DNA of 64,000 nt from CAWAPS01 sp963783945 (GCA_963783945.1 CAWAPS010000002.1:496001-560000), one strand, 5' to 3'. Shown: positions 27,572 to 37,054, numbered from the stretch's first letter. Notes: generated from the letters alone by a model not told the origin. Numbers and translations: made by a program.

Positions 27572-27615
27572 CAGGCGGGCGTCAGGCGCCGGGCAGGCGC
27601 CGGGCAGGCGTCAGG
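27572..27615. repeat. Tandem 11-bp repeat, four units
   Basis: The units are CAGGCGGGCGT, CAGGCGCCGGG, CAGGCGCCGGG and CAGGCGTCAGG. The array overlaps the stop codon of the VOC gene (27611-27613), so changes in copy number would change its downstream sequence and could move the stop. No function is known. Confidence 0.75.
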
Positions 27616-28597
27616 TGCGGCCCGGATGCCAGGCCGGGGCGGCGTGCTCGGCCTCGAGGTGCCGGCCGTGGGGGTAGGTGACCAGCTCGAAGTACAGCCC
27701 GAACGGGGCCAGGGCGTGGAGGGTGTAGGCCTCCTCGCCCGCCTCGTAGTGGTACGCCGGCTTCTTGCGCCCAAGGACGTGAAGGTCCCTCGCCAGCAGA
27801 CTCTCGAACTCGGCGTCGATGTCGTCGACGTAGAACGCCAGGTGCCAGCCCCCGATGTCGAACATGGCCGGCCAATCCCGGGTCTGGCCCGGGTAGGGCG
27901 GACATTCGGTCAGCTCGACGTCGAGACGGTGGGCCCTGAAGGCCCGGGCCCGGGCCGGACAGGCCCTGGCGTCGACGTTGGCGAAGGCCCGTAGCCCCCC
28001 GTCCGGACCTCCCGGCGCCCACGGCTCGACATCGTCGAGCCGGTCCAGGCCGAGCACGCCCTCGAGAGCCGCCGTCGCCTCGTCCAGGTCGGCGACGGTG
28101 ACCCGCAGGCGCTCGAAACCCTGGAATCCCGGCAGCCCCCCCGGATCGGGATGCCAGGACGGCTCCGGGACCGGCCGGCCCGGCTCGGCCACTTCGAAGT
28201 GCAGGCCGAACGGGGTCAGGTACCGGCTCTCGCCGAGCGGGTACAGGTCCCGGCTGTCGAGAAAGGCACGGGCCTGCTCGACGTCCTCGACCGCCGCCAC
28301 CAGCCCCCACCCGCCGACGTCCAGCAGATCGGGCCACAGGAGCCGCTGGCGGGGTGTGCTCACCTGGAACAGCTCGATGTTCAGGAAGGGACTGCGCAGG
28401 ACGCGGACGTGGTGGACCACGGACCGTACGTCAGCGTTGGCGATCACGCGCATGAACGGTTCCCTGCGGTTTTCGAACGGACCCATGGTGTACAGGACCC
28501 GGCACCCGAACACTCCAGTGAAGAACGCCGTGGCCTCATCGAGGTCGGCGACAGTGAGGCTCAGGTGCTCGACTCCTCGGGACGTGACCAGGCCCAC
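27611..28597 (-). CDS. Two-domain VOC (glyoxalase/extradiol dioxygenase-like) protein
   Basis: The protein has about 328 residues containing two vicinal-oxygen-chelate modules, the first starting VEHLSLTVADLDEATAFF and the second near residue 150 starting LRVTVADLDEATAALEG. This is the repeated arrangement of extradiol dioxygenases and related lyases. Candidate metal ligands (His and Glu on the beta strands, such as GLHFEV and GLYFELV) are visible. The start is uncertain: I use the GTG at 28597 nearest the first strand; TTG 28615 and further upstream positions are open. The substrate is unknown. Confidence 0.65.
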   Translation of the reverse strand: MGLVTSRGVEHLSLTVADLDEATAFFTGVFGCRVLYTMGPFENRREPFMRVIANADVRSVVHHVRVLRSPFLNIELFQVSTPRQRLLWPDLLDVGGWGLVAAVEDVEQARAFLDSRDLYPLGESRYLTPFGLHFEVAEPGRPVPEPSWHPDPGGLPGFQGFERLRVTVADLDEATAALEGVLGLDRLDDVEPWAPGGPDGGLRAFANVDARACPARARAFRAHRLDVELTECPPYPGQTRDWPAMFDIGGWHLAFYVDDIDAEFESLLARDLHVLGRKKPAYHYEAGEEAYTLHALAPFGLYFELVTYPHGRHLEAEHAAPAWHPGRT

Positions 28598-28716
28598 GGG
28601 ATGACTGTAGGTCAAGCCGGCAGGGACGAGGCAGGGCGGGTCCGCCCGGCCTGCCCGCCGCTGCATGACTCCCGGAAGCTCTCGGACTGCTCCGCCGAGG
28701 CTACGGTTCGCGGTCC

Positions 28717-29934
28717 ATGAGCCAGCCGTTGACCGGAGTCCGGGTCCTCGAAGTGGCCACCCACGTGTTCGTTCCGATGGCGGGCGCAGTCCTCGCTGAA
28801 TGGGGCGCGCAAGTGGTCAAGATCGAGCATCCTGAGACCGGCGATCCGTACCGAGGGCTGGTGACCGCCGGCTTGCACAAGGTGCACGCCGGGGTCGACG
28901 TCCAGTTCCAGGCGGCCAACCGGGGCAAGCGATCCGTCGGCCTCGACTTGAAGCACCCGGACGGTCGCTCGCTTCTGTCCCGGATGCTCCGGTCCGCCGA
29001 CGTCTTCATCACCAATCTCCGACCGGATGGCCGCCGGCAGTTGCGGATCGAAGTCGACGACGTTCGGGCGGACAACCCGGTGGCGATCTACGTGAGCGGC
29101 ACCGCGTTCGGCCCGGCCGGGCCTGATTCCGGACGGGGCGGCTACGACGCCGGCGCCTACTGGGCGCGAAGCGGGATGCAGCAGATTCTGGCCGCACCGA
29201 GCGAGGAGTTCCCGCCCATACCCCCCGCCGCGTTCGGCGACGTGGTGGGGGGGCTGTCCATCGCCGGCGCCATCGGCACCGCGCTCTACCAGCGGGCCGT
29301 TACCGGCAAGCCGGCCGTGATCGAGGCCTCCCTCCTGGCTTCAGGAATGTGGCAGGTACAGATGGAGGTCATGAACGCCCTGGTCGCCCCGGCCGGTCCG
29401 CCGCCCTCCCGGCCCGTCCGCCACGCCACCTGGAACCCGCTGATGCTTCCTTACCGCACTTCCGACGGTCGGTTCATCGTGCTCCAGATGCTCAGCCCGG
29501 ATCGCCATTGGCCGGGCCTGTGCCTGGCCCTGGGCCACCCGGAGATGGCCGCGGACCCCCGCTTCGCCGACCTGTCCGCCCGCCGGGAGAACGCTCGCGA
29601 TTGCGTGGAATGGCTCGACCGGGTCTTCGCCGCAAGGTCGTTCGACGAGTGGTGCCAGGTGCTGGCCGCATTCGAAGGCGAATGGGTCCCGTCGCTGCGG
29701 CCCGCCGACCTGGCCGGCGACCCCCAGGTCCGGGCCAACGGCTATCTGCAGGACATCGACCTCGGAGTCGGGAACGTGCTACCGGTCGTGCCCACCCCGT
29801 TGCAGTTCGACGGCCGGCCGGGCCGGGCCGAGCGGGCACCCGAACTCGGCGAGCACACCGAGGTGGTGCTTCTGGAGATGGGGCTTTCCTGGGATGAGCT
29901 GGGGTCGCTCAAGGACCGGCGGGTGATCGGGTAG
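28717..29934 (+). CDS. Family III CoA-transferase (CaiB/BaiF)
   Basis: The protein has 405 residues, the normal size for a single-domain enzyme. LTGVRVLEVATHVFVPMAGA starts the Rossmann part, VKIEHPETGDPYRG is the typical CoA-binding region, and GGYDAGAYWARSG near residue 150 carries the catalytic Asp that forms the acyl-enzyme anhydride. It exchanges CoA between acyl-CoA and a free acid. It is followed 16 bases later by the LLM oxidoreductase on the same strand. Confidence 0.88.
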   Translation: MSQPLTGVRVLEVATHVFVPMAGAVLAEWGAQVVKIEHPETGDPYRGLVTAGLHKVHAGVDVQFQAANRGKRSVGLDLKHPDGRSLLSRMLRSADVFITNLRPDGRRQLRIEVDDVRADNPVAIYVSGTAFGPAGPDSGRGGYDAGAYWARSGMQQILAAPSEEFPPIPPAAFGDVVGGLSIAGAIGTALYQRAVTGKPAVIEASLLASGMWQVQMEVMNALVAPAGPPPSRPVRHATWNPLMLPYRTSDGRFIVLQMLSPDRHWPGLCLALGHPEMAADPRFADLSARRENARDCVEWLDRVFAARSFDEWCQVLAAFEGEWVPSLRPADLAGDPQVRANGYLQDIDLGVGNVLPVVPTPLQFDGRPGRAERAPELGEHTEVVLLEMGLSWDELGSLKDRRVIG

Positions 29935-29950
29935 ATGGCACAATCGCTCT

Positions 29951-30940
29951 GTGAACGTCGGCTTGTACCTGGACCTGAGGAACCCACATGAGTGGCGAGT
30001 CCCCTGGGACGAGTTGTATGGCTTCACTCTCGAGGTGTGCGAAGAGGCCGATCGGCTCGGTTGCCATTCGATCTGGCTGACAGAGCACCATCTCTTCGAT
30101 GATGGTTACCTGCCGCAGCCGCTCACCTTCGCCGCGGCGATAGCGGCGCGGACGAAGCAGGTTCGCCTCGGCACCGGCGTCGTCGTCGCCCCCTTGCACC
30201 ATCCCGTCGAGTTGGCCGAGCAAGCGGCCATCGTCGACATCATCAGCGCCGGCCGGCTGGAGCTGGGCCTCGGCGCCGGCTATCGGGGCCCCGAGTTCGA
30301 GTTGTACGGCGCTGACCTGTCGACGAGGTATACCGATACCGACGAGCGAGCGCGCGCCGTTCGTCGCCTGTTGTCCTACGGCGGGGTGACTCCTCAGCCG
30401 ATCCAGGATCGGGTGCCGATCTGGATGGGTTACCAGGGGCCCAAGGGCGCCCGCCGGGCCGGCCTACTCGGGGAAGGACTACTCACCTTCGACCCGACCC
30501 TCTGGCCCCCGTACCGCGACGCACTGGTTGAGGCGGGTCATGGGGCAGAGACCGGCCGGATGGCCGGCGGGGTCCAGGGCTGGGTGTCCCTGGATCCGGA
30601 GCGGGATTGGCCGGTGGTAGCCAAACACCTGTCCCACCAGCTGGACTCCTATCGCCGGATGATGGTCGAAGGGACAGCTGAGCCGTTGCCCCGGCCGGTC
30701 GACCCCGACAAACTCCGCCATCGCGAACCGCGTGGCCCACTGTCGTACTTCGCCTACGGGACTCCAGACGAGATGGCCACCTGGGTCAGAGAGCATACGA
30801 AGGGCGCTCCGGTCGAGACGGTATACGTGTGGGCGTCCATCTCCGGCATGCCGCAGCACATGGTTGCCGATCACGTCCGCGTCATTTGCACGCAGCTCGC
30901 CCCGTTGCTCGCCGACCATGCTCCGCTGGCGGCGGTGTGA
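29951..30940 (+). CDS. LLM-class flavin-dependent oxidoreductase
   Basis: The protein has 329 residues of the luciferase-like TIM-barrel family, which uses FMN or F420. Typical motifs are SIWLTEHH near residue 41, VRLGTGVVVAPLHHPVELAE, and GRLELGLGAGYRGPEFE. It could act as a monooxygenase or as an F420-dependent dehydrogenase; the sequence alone does not separate these. The start is a GTG 16 bases after the CoA-transferase stop. It is convergent with the acyl-CoA ligase at 31037. Confidence 0.85.
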   Translation: MNVGLYLDLRNPHEWRVPWDELYGFTLEVCEEADRLGCHSIWLTEHHLFDDGYLPQPLTFAAAIAARTKQVRLGTGVVVAPLHHPVELAEQAAIVDIISAGRLELGLGAGYRGPEFELYGADLSTRYTDTDERARAVRRLLSYGGVTPQPIQDRVPIWMGYQGPKGARRAGLLGEGLLTFDPTLWPPYRDALVEAGHGAETGRMAGGVQGWVSLDPERDWPVVAKHLSHQLDSYRRMMVEGTAEPLPRPVDPDKLRHREPRGPLSYFAYGTPDEMATWVREHTKGAPVETVYVWASISGMPQHMVADHVRVICTQLAPLLADHAPLAAV

Positions 30941-31036
30941 TCGTCGGAGGCTCTCTGGCCCCTTTCCCCCCGACCTCCGCAACCAGCTGGCGCCATCGCC
31001 ACCAAGCGGCACGCCGCAGGCAGAGGGCACGGTGCC

Positions 31037-32563
31037 TCAGTCGACCGAGTGGACCGAGGCGCGCAGCTCAGGCTTCATCACCTTGCCCGCGGCGTTCAGC
31101 GGCAGCGCCTCGACGATGGCGACCCGGCGGGGGACCTTGTAATTGGCCATCTCCTGTCGTGACCAATCGATGATCTCTTGCTCTGTGGTCGACGACCCCG
31201 ACTTCGGCACGACAAACGCCATTCCGACCTCGCCGAGACGTTCGTCGGGAACCCCGATCACCGCGACCATGGCAACATCAGGGTGGCGAAGAAGCGCGGC
31301 TTCGATCTCCGCCGGGTAGGCGTTGAAGCCCCCGACGATGTACATGTCCTTCAAGCGATCGGTGATGGCAAGATACCCCGCCCGGTCCATGGTGCCGACG
31401 TCGCCGGTGTGCAACCACCCTTGTGGATCGATGGCCTCAGCCGTCGCCTGCGGCGCGTCGAGGTAACCCTTCATGACGTTGTAGCCCCGTACCACGACCT
31501 CACCGGCAACTCCGGGTGAGACATCGATCCCGGCGTCGTCGACTACGCGGATCTCTACACCCGGGAGGGGGCGGCCGACCGTGCGCGAGATGATCTCGGG
31601 CGAATCGTCGAAGCGCGACATCGAAGAGACGCCGGTGGTCTCAGTGAGGCCATAACCGGTAATGACCGTGTCGAAGAGCTCGGTCTTCATGCGCTTAACC
31701 AGCTCAACCGGAACAGATGCGGCCCCGATAGCCGACAGTCGCAGCGACGAGGTGTCGTAGGACTCCCGCCCTGGGTAGTTGAGAATCGATTGAAACAGAC
31801 TCGGCGTACCCGGCAGCATCGTTATGCGTTCGCGACTCACCAGGTCGAGGAGGACGGGTACGTCGGCCACGACCAGCGGATATGTGGTCGAGCCGGTGAG
31901 GATGGCCCCGATGAAACCGCACTTGTAGCCTGATATGTGGGAAAACGGGCTGACCAGGAGGTAGCGGTCGCCGGGCCGAAGCCCCACGCATTTGGCCCAT
32001 GCTCGAGGCACGCTCACTGTCTGACTGTGGGTCGCCAGCACCCCCTTGGGCCGCCCTGTTGTCCCGGACGTAAAAATGATGTCGGACAGGTCCTCGTCGG
32101 TCACCAGAGGTGGATCGGCTTCGAGCCTGCCGTCGAGATATTCATCCCATGACGGCGAGCCGAATACCACAGTCCGCTCCACGCACGTGTCCCGACCGTC
32201 CAGCAAGCCCACGTAGTCGATCCCAAGGAAGCCCTGAACCGTGAACAGAAGCCGGGCCTCTGTCCGTTGCAGCACATAGGCCGCCTCGTCCCCCTTGTAC
32301 CGGGTGGTCATGGGGACTACCACACCGCCCGCGGCCTGGACACCGAGGGCGGCGACTATCCACTGCCAGGAGTTGGGGGCCCAAATCGCCGCCCGGTCTC
32401 CTTTGGTGATTCCGGCGGCCATGGCCGCGCCCGCGGCAGCCGCGACTCTCCGCTGCAGTTCAGCAAAGGTCAGACGAACGTCGCCGTCGACCACGGCCTC
32501 CGTGTCGGGCCATTCTTCTGCGGCCAGCTCGACGATGCGGGTCGTGGTGTTGTCGGTGCCCAT
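31037..32563 (-). CDS. Acyl-CoA ligase (AMP-forming, FadD3-like)
   Basis: The protein has 508 residues. The P-loop IIFTSGTTGRPKG lies near 155-170, YGLTET near 300, the hinge TGDVG near 375, and the catalytic Lys in LNAAGKVMK near the end. The overall layout resembles FadD3 and related actinobacterial enzymes that activate ring-derived carboxylic acids. GGAGAG lies about 6 bases before the ATG. The alpha/beta hydrolase gene lies 70 bases upstream on the same strand. Confidence 0.88.
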   Translation of the reverse strand: MGTDNTTTRIVELAAEEWPDTEAVVDGDVRLTFAELQRRVAAAAGAAMAAGITKGDRAAIWAPNSWQWIVAALGVQAAGGVVVPMTTRYKGDEAAYVLQRTEARLLFTVQGFLGIDYVGLLDGRDTCVERTVVFGSPSWDEYLDGRLEADPPLVTDEDLSDIIFTSGTTGRPKGVLATHSQTVSVPRAWAKCVGLRPGDRYLLVSPFSHISGYKCGFIGAILTGSTTYPLVVADVPVLLDLVSRERITMLPGTPSLFQSILNYPGRESYDTSSLRLSAIGAASVPVELVKRMKTELFDTVITGYGLTETTGVSSMSRFDDSPEIISRTVGRPLPGVEIRVVDDAGIDVSPGVAGEVVVRGYNVMKGYLDAPQATAEAIDPQGWLHTGDVGTMDRAGYLAITDRLKDMYIVGGFNAYPAEIEAALLRHPDVAMVAVIGVPDERLGEVGMAFVVPKSGSSTTEQEIIDWSRQEMANYKVPRRVAIVEALPLNAAGKVMKPELRASVHSVD

Positions 32564-32633
32564 AACGATCTCTCCGTCTTCACCGAGCGTTCGCGAAAAT
32601 CACCTGGCCGGCCCCCGAAGGCTGATCGATCGG

Positions 32634-33500
32634 CTATGACCGTCCAATGAAATCGAGGAGGGCGGGGGCCGCCAGCGGCCATGTGTCGAACATGATGTAC
32701 CGGTCGTACTTGTGTCGCTCCCGGGCGGCATGTTCCCATGCGTCCTCTCGCCACGGTGGCTCGATCAGGGTCGAGCCTTCTATCAGGCAGCTAACTTCCA
32801 GCGAGGTTCGCTTGGGATGGTCGATATCTTTCGCACCCCCGCGGATGATCAGGGTGGGAACCTTGATCCGTTCGAACAACCAGTCGTCGACCCCGGGAAT
32901 GGTTTGCCCTGATTTCGGCACAAAGGCCACAAGCCAGCGCAACATGACTCGCTCGAATTCGGCGGGATCGAGACCGAGCAGTCGCTCCCGGTTGCCGGGA
33001 TTTGCCTCGATGAGCGTCTGCCATTCGGGCAACTCGATCACGGCCTCCATGCCCCGGGTCCGGACGGCTCGAACGCTGGGCACGATGTAATAGGCCCCGA
33101 GGGCAAATGTGCCGTAGATCCCGCCGACGATATTCCACACACAGACCTTCGTCGCCAGCTCTGGATACAGCATCGCGGTCAACAGGGAGTCGCGAGCGCC
33201 ACCGGATCCACCCGCGATCACGCACGGAGCCAGGTCCAGGGTGGTCAGCAGCTTGTGGAGCGTCTCGGCCCTCATGTGCGATTCGGTCTGGCCATAGAAC
33301 TGAACGTCCGACTGTCCGCAATTCGGGCGATCCCAGAGCAAGACCCGCATGCCTCCCGCACACAGCGCCTCCGCCAATGGCCGTAATCCCGGAATATCCT
33401 TGCTGAATCTCCCGCCAGGTGTCAGAACGATCAAGGGCGCTCCACCTTCGCCAAGAAGCTCATACACCACGTCGCCGCCGTTGATGTTCAAAGCTGGCAC
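32634..33500 (-). CDS. Alpha/beta hydrolase (paralogue of 52595-53461)
   Basis: The protein has 288 residues. The nucleophile elbow is G-G-S-G-G (VIAGGSGGARDS near residue 97), an early LTPGGRFSKDIPG gives the oxyanion region, and LLWDRPNCGQSDV is a conserved strand-loop. Late Asp (ISLE/DID region) and His candidates are present but less clear. It is strikingly similar to the protein at 52595 (both have PGGRFSKD, WDRPNCG, GMEAV and NPGNR). It may be a meta-cleavage or C-C hydrolase, ester hydrolase or thioesterase. AAGGAGG precedes its GTG start. Confidence 0.83.
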   Translation of the reverse strand: MPALNINGGDVVYELLGEGGAPLIVLTPGGRFSKDIPGLRPLAEALCAGGMRVLLWDRPNCGQSDVQFYGQTESHMRAETLHKLLTTLDLAPCVIAGGSGGARDSLLTAMLYPELATKVCVWNIVGGIYGTFALGAYYIVPSVRAVRTRGMEAVIELPEWQTLIEANPGNRERLLGLDPAEFERVMLRWLVAFVPKSGQTIPGVDDWLFERIKVPTLIIRGGAKDIDHPKRTSLEVSCLIEGSTLIEPPWREDAWEHAARERHKYDRYIMFDTWPLAAPALLDFIGRS

Positions 33501-33559
33501 TCCGCAACCTCCTTGGGCCGAATGACTGGGGGCACGGGAGACTGTGCCACACTTCGCCC

Positions 33560-34120
33560 ATGATCTCCGAGGTATCCCTGCTCGGATCCTGGCAGCCGTC
33601 TACATCGGAGGAGCGGCTGGATCGCCTGGAATCGCTCGCGGCCATCCACCAGCTGGCGGTCCGATACGCCCTGGCTGTCGACTCGCGCGACCTGGACTCG
33701 CTCGTCTCACTTTTCTCCCCTGACGTGAAGGTGGGAAAGGAACAAACCGGCCGCGACGCGCTCAAAGGCTGGTTCGCGACGATCCTCAGGGGCATGCGGG
33801 TGTCCGTGCACTTCGTCGGCAACCACGTGATCGACTTCGACGATCAGGATCATGCCCGCGGCGTCGTCTACTGCCAGGATGAGCTCGAGCGGCCGGCGAC
33901 AGGCGACTGGCAGCACGGCAAGATCCAATACTGGGACGACTACCGCCGCGTAGAGGAGCAGTGGTGTTTCGCCCGGCGCCGGTTCAACCGCTGGTACCTC
34001 GTCGACGCGCTCGAGCGCCCCACTTATGGCGGTGGGGTGAATGTCGGCCACGATCCCCTGCCCGCCACGCTGCTCCCCGACGGATTTCCGACCTGGGACA
34101 CGTTCTGGGCCGAGCCATGA
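33560..34120 (+). CDS. SnoaL-like / NTF2-fold protein
   Basis: The protein has 186 residues. Its cone-shaped barrel pattern begins with LDRLESLAAIHQLAVRYALAVDSRDLDSL, typical of SnoaL_4 proteins. They act as dehydratases, isomerases or polyketide cyclases, or bind small hydrophobic metabolites. A His-Asp pair candidate (VHFVGNHVIDFDD) lies mid-protein. It stands alone on the + strand between the alpha/beta hydrolase (divergent) and the LLM gene. Confidence 0.75.
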   Translation: MISEVSLLGSWQPSTSEERLDRLESLAAIHQLAVRYALAVDSRDLDSLVSLFSPDVKVGKEQTGRDALKGWFATILRGMRVSVHFVGNHVIDFDDQDHARGVVYCQDELERPATGDWQHGKIQYWDDYRRVEEQWCFARRRFNRWYLVDALERPTYGGGVNVGHDPLPATLLPDGFPTWDTFWAEP

Positions 34121-34217
34121 GTTGGAGCGCTGACATGGGCCTTCACGCCGCGTGAAATGACCGCGAATTGGGGGCCGTCAGACCGGGCGCGCTGGCGCTC
34201 ATCGCCGAGTTGTGATA

Positions 34218-34235
34218 AGTAAGTACTCATGCACG
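34218..34235. promoter_or_regulatory. Weak operator-like half-site, site 6
   Basis: AGTAAGT-ACTC-ATGCACG matches the left arm well, and its left 11 bases are identical to site 1 in - orientation. The right arm is absent because the ATG start (34229) falls there. This is a low-confidence match. Confidence 0.3.
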
Positions 34236-35347
34236 TAGGCCTGGGTCTTCAGATGGCGAACCTCGATCGCAAGGTCAGCGACGCCGACGTCTACCGCCTC
34301 GAACTGGGTCTGGCCCGGCGAGCCGAGGAGGTCGGCCTCGACTCGGTGTGGGTATCTGAGCACCACTTCTCGGACTACCAACTGACGTCACAGCAGTCGA
34401 TGATCCTTTCGTGGCTGGCCGCCCAGACATCCCGGGTGAAGCTCGGCACATTCGTGACCGTGCTGCCCTGGCACGACCCGGCGCGGGTCGCGGAGCAGTT
34501 CACCGTCCTCGATCACATCTCGGACGGTCGGGCCATCCTGGGCCTGGGACGGGGGCTCGGCCGGAAGGAGTTCCTCGGTTTCCGGGTGCCGATGAGCGAG
34601 TCGCGGCGGCGGTTCAAGGAATACAGCGAGGCCCTGCTCGGAGCCCTCGAGACCGGCGTTCTGGAGTACGACGGCGAGCTGTACAAGCAGCCGCGGGTGG
34701 AGATCCGGCCCCAACCGCTCGCCAGCTTCAAGGGTCGGACGTTCGCGTCGGCCGTGTCACCGGAGTCGATGGAGATTATGGCCCACATGGGGGTGGGGCT
34801 GCTCGTGATCGCCCAGAAGCCCTGGGAGACCACCCAGGCCGAGCTTCAGGCTTACCGGACCAGGTACCTGGAGTTGAACGGATCCGAGGCGCCGAAACCG
34901 GTACTGGTAATCGTGGCCGGTGTGAGCAAAGACCCGGCCCAGGTCGAGCGCATGCGCCACGTCTACATGCAGCGTTGGGCCCGCTCCACTGTGGAGCACT
35001 ACGAGTTCGACAACGTCGGCTTTGCTGAGATCGAGGGCTACGAGTACTACGGCGCCCTCGCCAACAACATCGCCAAGCACGGCATCGACCGGTTCAACGG
35101 TTTCCTCGCCGATCTCCAGGTCTGGGGGACGCCCGAGCAGGTGACCGAGAAGCTGCTCAGCTACGTCGAGAGGACCGATGCCGGCGGGCTGGTCTGCCCG
35201 CTGGTCTTCGGCGGAATGCCCGCCGATGAGGCACAGGCGTCGTTCGAGCTCTTCGCCGAAGAGGTCGTACCCGAGCTCCACCGCCACGATGTCGGTGGAG
35301 ATCTCGGCGTCACCTACGGTGCGCGCACCGCCGGGGTCGCGGCCTGA
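34229..35347 (+). CDS. LLM-class flavin-dependent oxidoreductase
   Basis: The protein has 372 residues of the luciferase-like family. SVWVSEHHFSDYQLTSQQ near residue 38 and RVKLGTFVTVLPWHDPARVAE match the flavin-binding TIM barrel; GRAILGLGRGLGRKEF follows. The C-terminal 50 residues are longer than in the homologue at 29951. No good Shine-Dalgarno precedes the ATG, and an operator-like half-site overlaps the start, so a leaderless or repressed transcript is possible. The SDR/MaoC pair lies 19 bases downstream. Confidence 0.83.
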   Translation: MHVGLGLQMANLDRKVSDADVYRLELGLARRAEEVGLDSVWVSEHHFSDYQLTSQQSMILSWLAAQTSRVKLGTFVTVLPWHDPARVAEQFTVLDHISDGRAILGLGRGLGRKEFLGFRVPMSESRRRFKEYSEALLGALETGVLEYDGELYKQPRVEIRPQPLASFKGRTFASAVSPESMEIMAHMGVGLLVIAQKPWETTQAELQAYRTRYLELNGSEAPKPVLVIVAGVSKDPAQVERMRHVYMQRWARSTVEHYEFDNVGFAEIEGYEYYGALANNIAKHGIDRFNGFLADLQVWGTPEQVTEKLLSYVERTDAGGLVCPLVFGGMPADEAQASFELFAEEVVPELHRHDVGGDLGVTYGARTAGVAA

Positions 35348-35366
35348 CCGAATCCGGTCCCGAGCC

Positions 35367-36251
35367 GTGAACGGTATCTGTGAGGGCCGGGTCTGCACCG
35401 TCACCGGAGCCGGCCGGGGCATAGGCCGGGCCCACGCCGAGGCCCTGGTCGCGCACGGGGCGAGGGTTGTGGTGAACGACGTCGACCGCCAGGTCGTCGG
35501 CGAGGTCGTCGATGTACTGACCGCGTCCGGAGGCGAGGCGACCGGCCACGTCGGTGACGCGTCGACCGCCGACGGCGCCTCCGCCCTGCTCACCACCGCT
35601 CTCGATCGCTGGGGTCGTCTCGACGCGGTCGTCAACAACGCCGGGATCACCCGTGACCGCATGCTCATAAACCTGGACGAATCCGACTGGGACGACGTGC
35701 TCCGGGTCCACCTGAAGGGCACGTTCCTGGTCACCCAGCAGGCGGCCAGGTACTGGCGGGACCGCTCGAAGGCCGGGGAGTCAACCGACGGTCGGGTCAT
35801 CAACACCGTGTCTTCGGTCGGACTATACGGGCACGTGGGGCAGTCGAACTATGGCGCGGCCAAGGGCGCCATAGCTTCGTTCACGATCATCGCCAGCATG
35901 GAGCTGGCCCGGTACGGGGTCACGGTCAACGCCGTCTGCCCGACGGCGCTGACCCAGATGACCGAGACGGTCCTGAGCGAGACCGACGACGCTCGCTCCG
36001 GGACCCTCGACCCGAAGTGGGTATCGCCGGCGGTGGTATGGCTGGCGTCGCCGCTCTCCGCCGACGTGAACGGGCGGGTGATCGTAGCTTCCGGCCGCCG
36101 GTTGGCGATCGCCGAGGGCTGGAGCCGCGGCCCCACGGGGCCACCGGTGGCCGATGCGTCCGAGGTCGACGCCGCTATTCGCCCGCTGCTCGCCGCGGCG
36201 CGGCCGAACGCGGACGAACAGGGGGATATGCCGGCTCCGGGCTCACCGTGA
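35367..36251 (+). CDS. Short-chain dehydrogenase, MFE-2/Hsd4B-like (R)-3-hydroxyacyl-CoA dehydrogenase
   Basis: The protein has about 294 residues. TGAGRGIGRAHAEALVAHGA near residue 11 binds the nucleotide; VVNNAGITRDRMLINLDE, VSSVGLYG and YGAAK carry the catalytic Asn-Ser-Tyr-Lys set. The pattern follows the dehydrogenase part of peroxisomal MFE-2 and mycobacterial Hsd4B, which act on (R)-3-hydroxyacyl-CoA in steroid side-chain degradation. I chose the GTG at 35367; further upstream the frame overlaps the LLM gene. Its stop overlaps the MaoC start (GTGA), which fits a coupled hydratase-dehydrogenase step. Confidence 0.8.
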   Translation: MNGICEGRVCTVTGAGRGIGRAHAEALVAHGARVVVNDVDRQVVGEVVDVLTASGGEATGHVGDASTADGASALLTTALDRWGRLDAVVNNAGITRDRMLINLDESDWDDVLRVHLKGTFLVTQQAARYWRDRSKAGESTDGRVINTVSSVGLYGHVGQSNYGAAKGAIASFTIIASMELARYGVTVNAVCPTALTQMTETVLSETDDARSGTLDPKWVSPAVVWLASPLSADVNGRVIVASGRRLAIAEGWSRGPTGPPVADASEVDAAIRPLLAAARPNADEQGDMPAPGSP

Positions 36252-37054
36252 CCGACGGCGGCGGGGCAAACGCGGTTATGGACAGCGCCCACGTGGCCCT
36301 CGGCCTCAGTGTCGGTCCACTGACGTCGTACGTGGATCCCGACGCGGTGTACGCGTTCGCCCTTGCCATCAACGACGACAACCCCCGTTATCTCGACGGG
36401 ACAGCGGTCCCGCCGACCTATGCCATGACCGCTTCGCTTCCGGCCGTCCAGGCCCTACCGCCCCATCCCGCGTCGATCCTCGGCGCCGCCCGGGCGGTCG
36501 TGCACGGCGAGCACGAGATAGTGATCCACAAGCCGATCACCCCCGGGACCCGGATCCAGACCACCGCCGAACGAGTCGGTGCCATCCCCACCAAAGCGGG
36601 CATGGTCGTGGTGCAGCAGGTGCGTGCGGTCGACGACGCCGGCGGGCTCCTCGTCGAGCAACGTTGGATCTCGATGCTCATCGGGGCGACCCGGGGGGCG
36701 GCTCGCGGCACTCCGGCGCCCGACCACTCCGTACCGGATGAGGCGCGCCGGTCCCTCGTGGGCCGGGTGACTCTGGCCACCACCCGGGACCAGACATTCC
36801 GGTACGCCGGCGCATCCGGCGATCGCGACCCCATCCATGTTGACGACGAGGTGGCCAGGCGGCAGGGGTTCCCCGGGAAGATCAACCAGGGCCTCGGCAC
36901 ACTCGGTATCGCCACCCGGGGTTTGATCGGCCTGGCCGCGGACGGCGATCCCGGCCGAGTCGCACGGGTCGCGGCGCGCTTCTCCGCCCCGGCTTACCCG
37001 GGACAACCCATCGAGGTCACCGTGTACGACCGCGGGAATACGCCAAGGCTGTGA
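36248..37054 (+). CDS. MaoC-like (R)-enoyl-CoA hydratase, double hotdog, 3' end frameshifted
   Basis: As read it has 268 residues. The N-terminal hotdog is followed by the hydratase-2 motif YAGASGDRDPIHVDDE near residue 180, with the catalytic Asp and His. The frame ends in a foreign-looking GNTPRL at 37054, but the missing natural end (EYAKAVREFTFEARAGEV...) is found in the next frame up to a stop at 37129-37131. Adding one G to the GGG at 37034-37036 restores it. It should add water to the enoyl-CoA made by the ACADs and hand the product to the coupled SDR. Confidence 0.8.
   Translation: MTDGGGANAVMDSAHVALGLSVGPLTSYVDPDAVYAFALAINDDNPRYLDGTAVPPTYAMTASLPAVQALPPHPASILGAARAVVHGEHEIVIHKPITPGTRIQTTAERVGAIPTKAGMVVVQQVRAVDDAGGLLVEQRWISMLIGATRGAARGTPAPDHSVPDEARRSLVGRVTLATTRDQTFRYAGASGDRDPIHVDDEVARRQGFPGKINQGLGTLGIATRGLIGLAADGDPGRVARVAARFSAPAYPGQPIEVTVYDRGNTPRL

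Larger units (their letters stand above)
27371..27610. other. 240-base intergenic region with two operator-like sites and an 11-bp repeat
   Basis: This gap between the amidohydrolase start and the VOC gene stop holds operator-like sites at 27402-27419 and 27521-27538 and most of a tandem 11-bp repeat at 27572-27615. No gene is seen in it. Confidence 0.6.

Noticed and set aside
30941..31036. Small gene in the gap between the LLM and ligase genes
   Set aside because: The gap is a 96-base convergent spacer with no start-plus-Shine-Dalgarno combination and no family resemblance.
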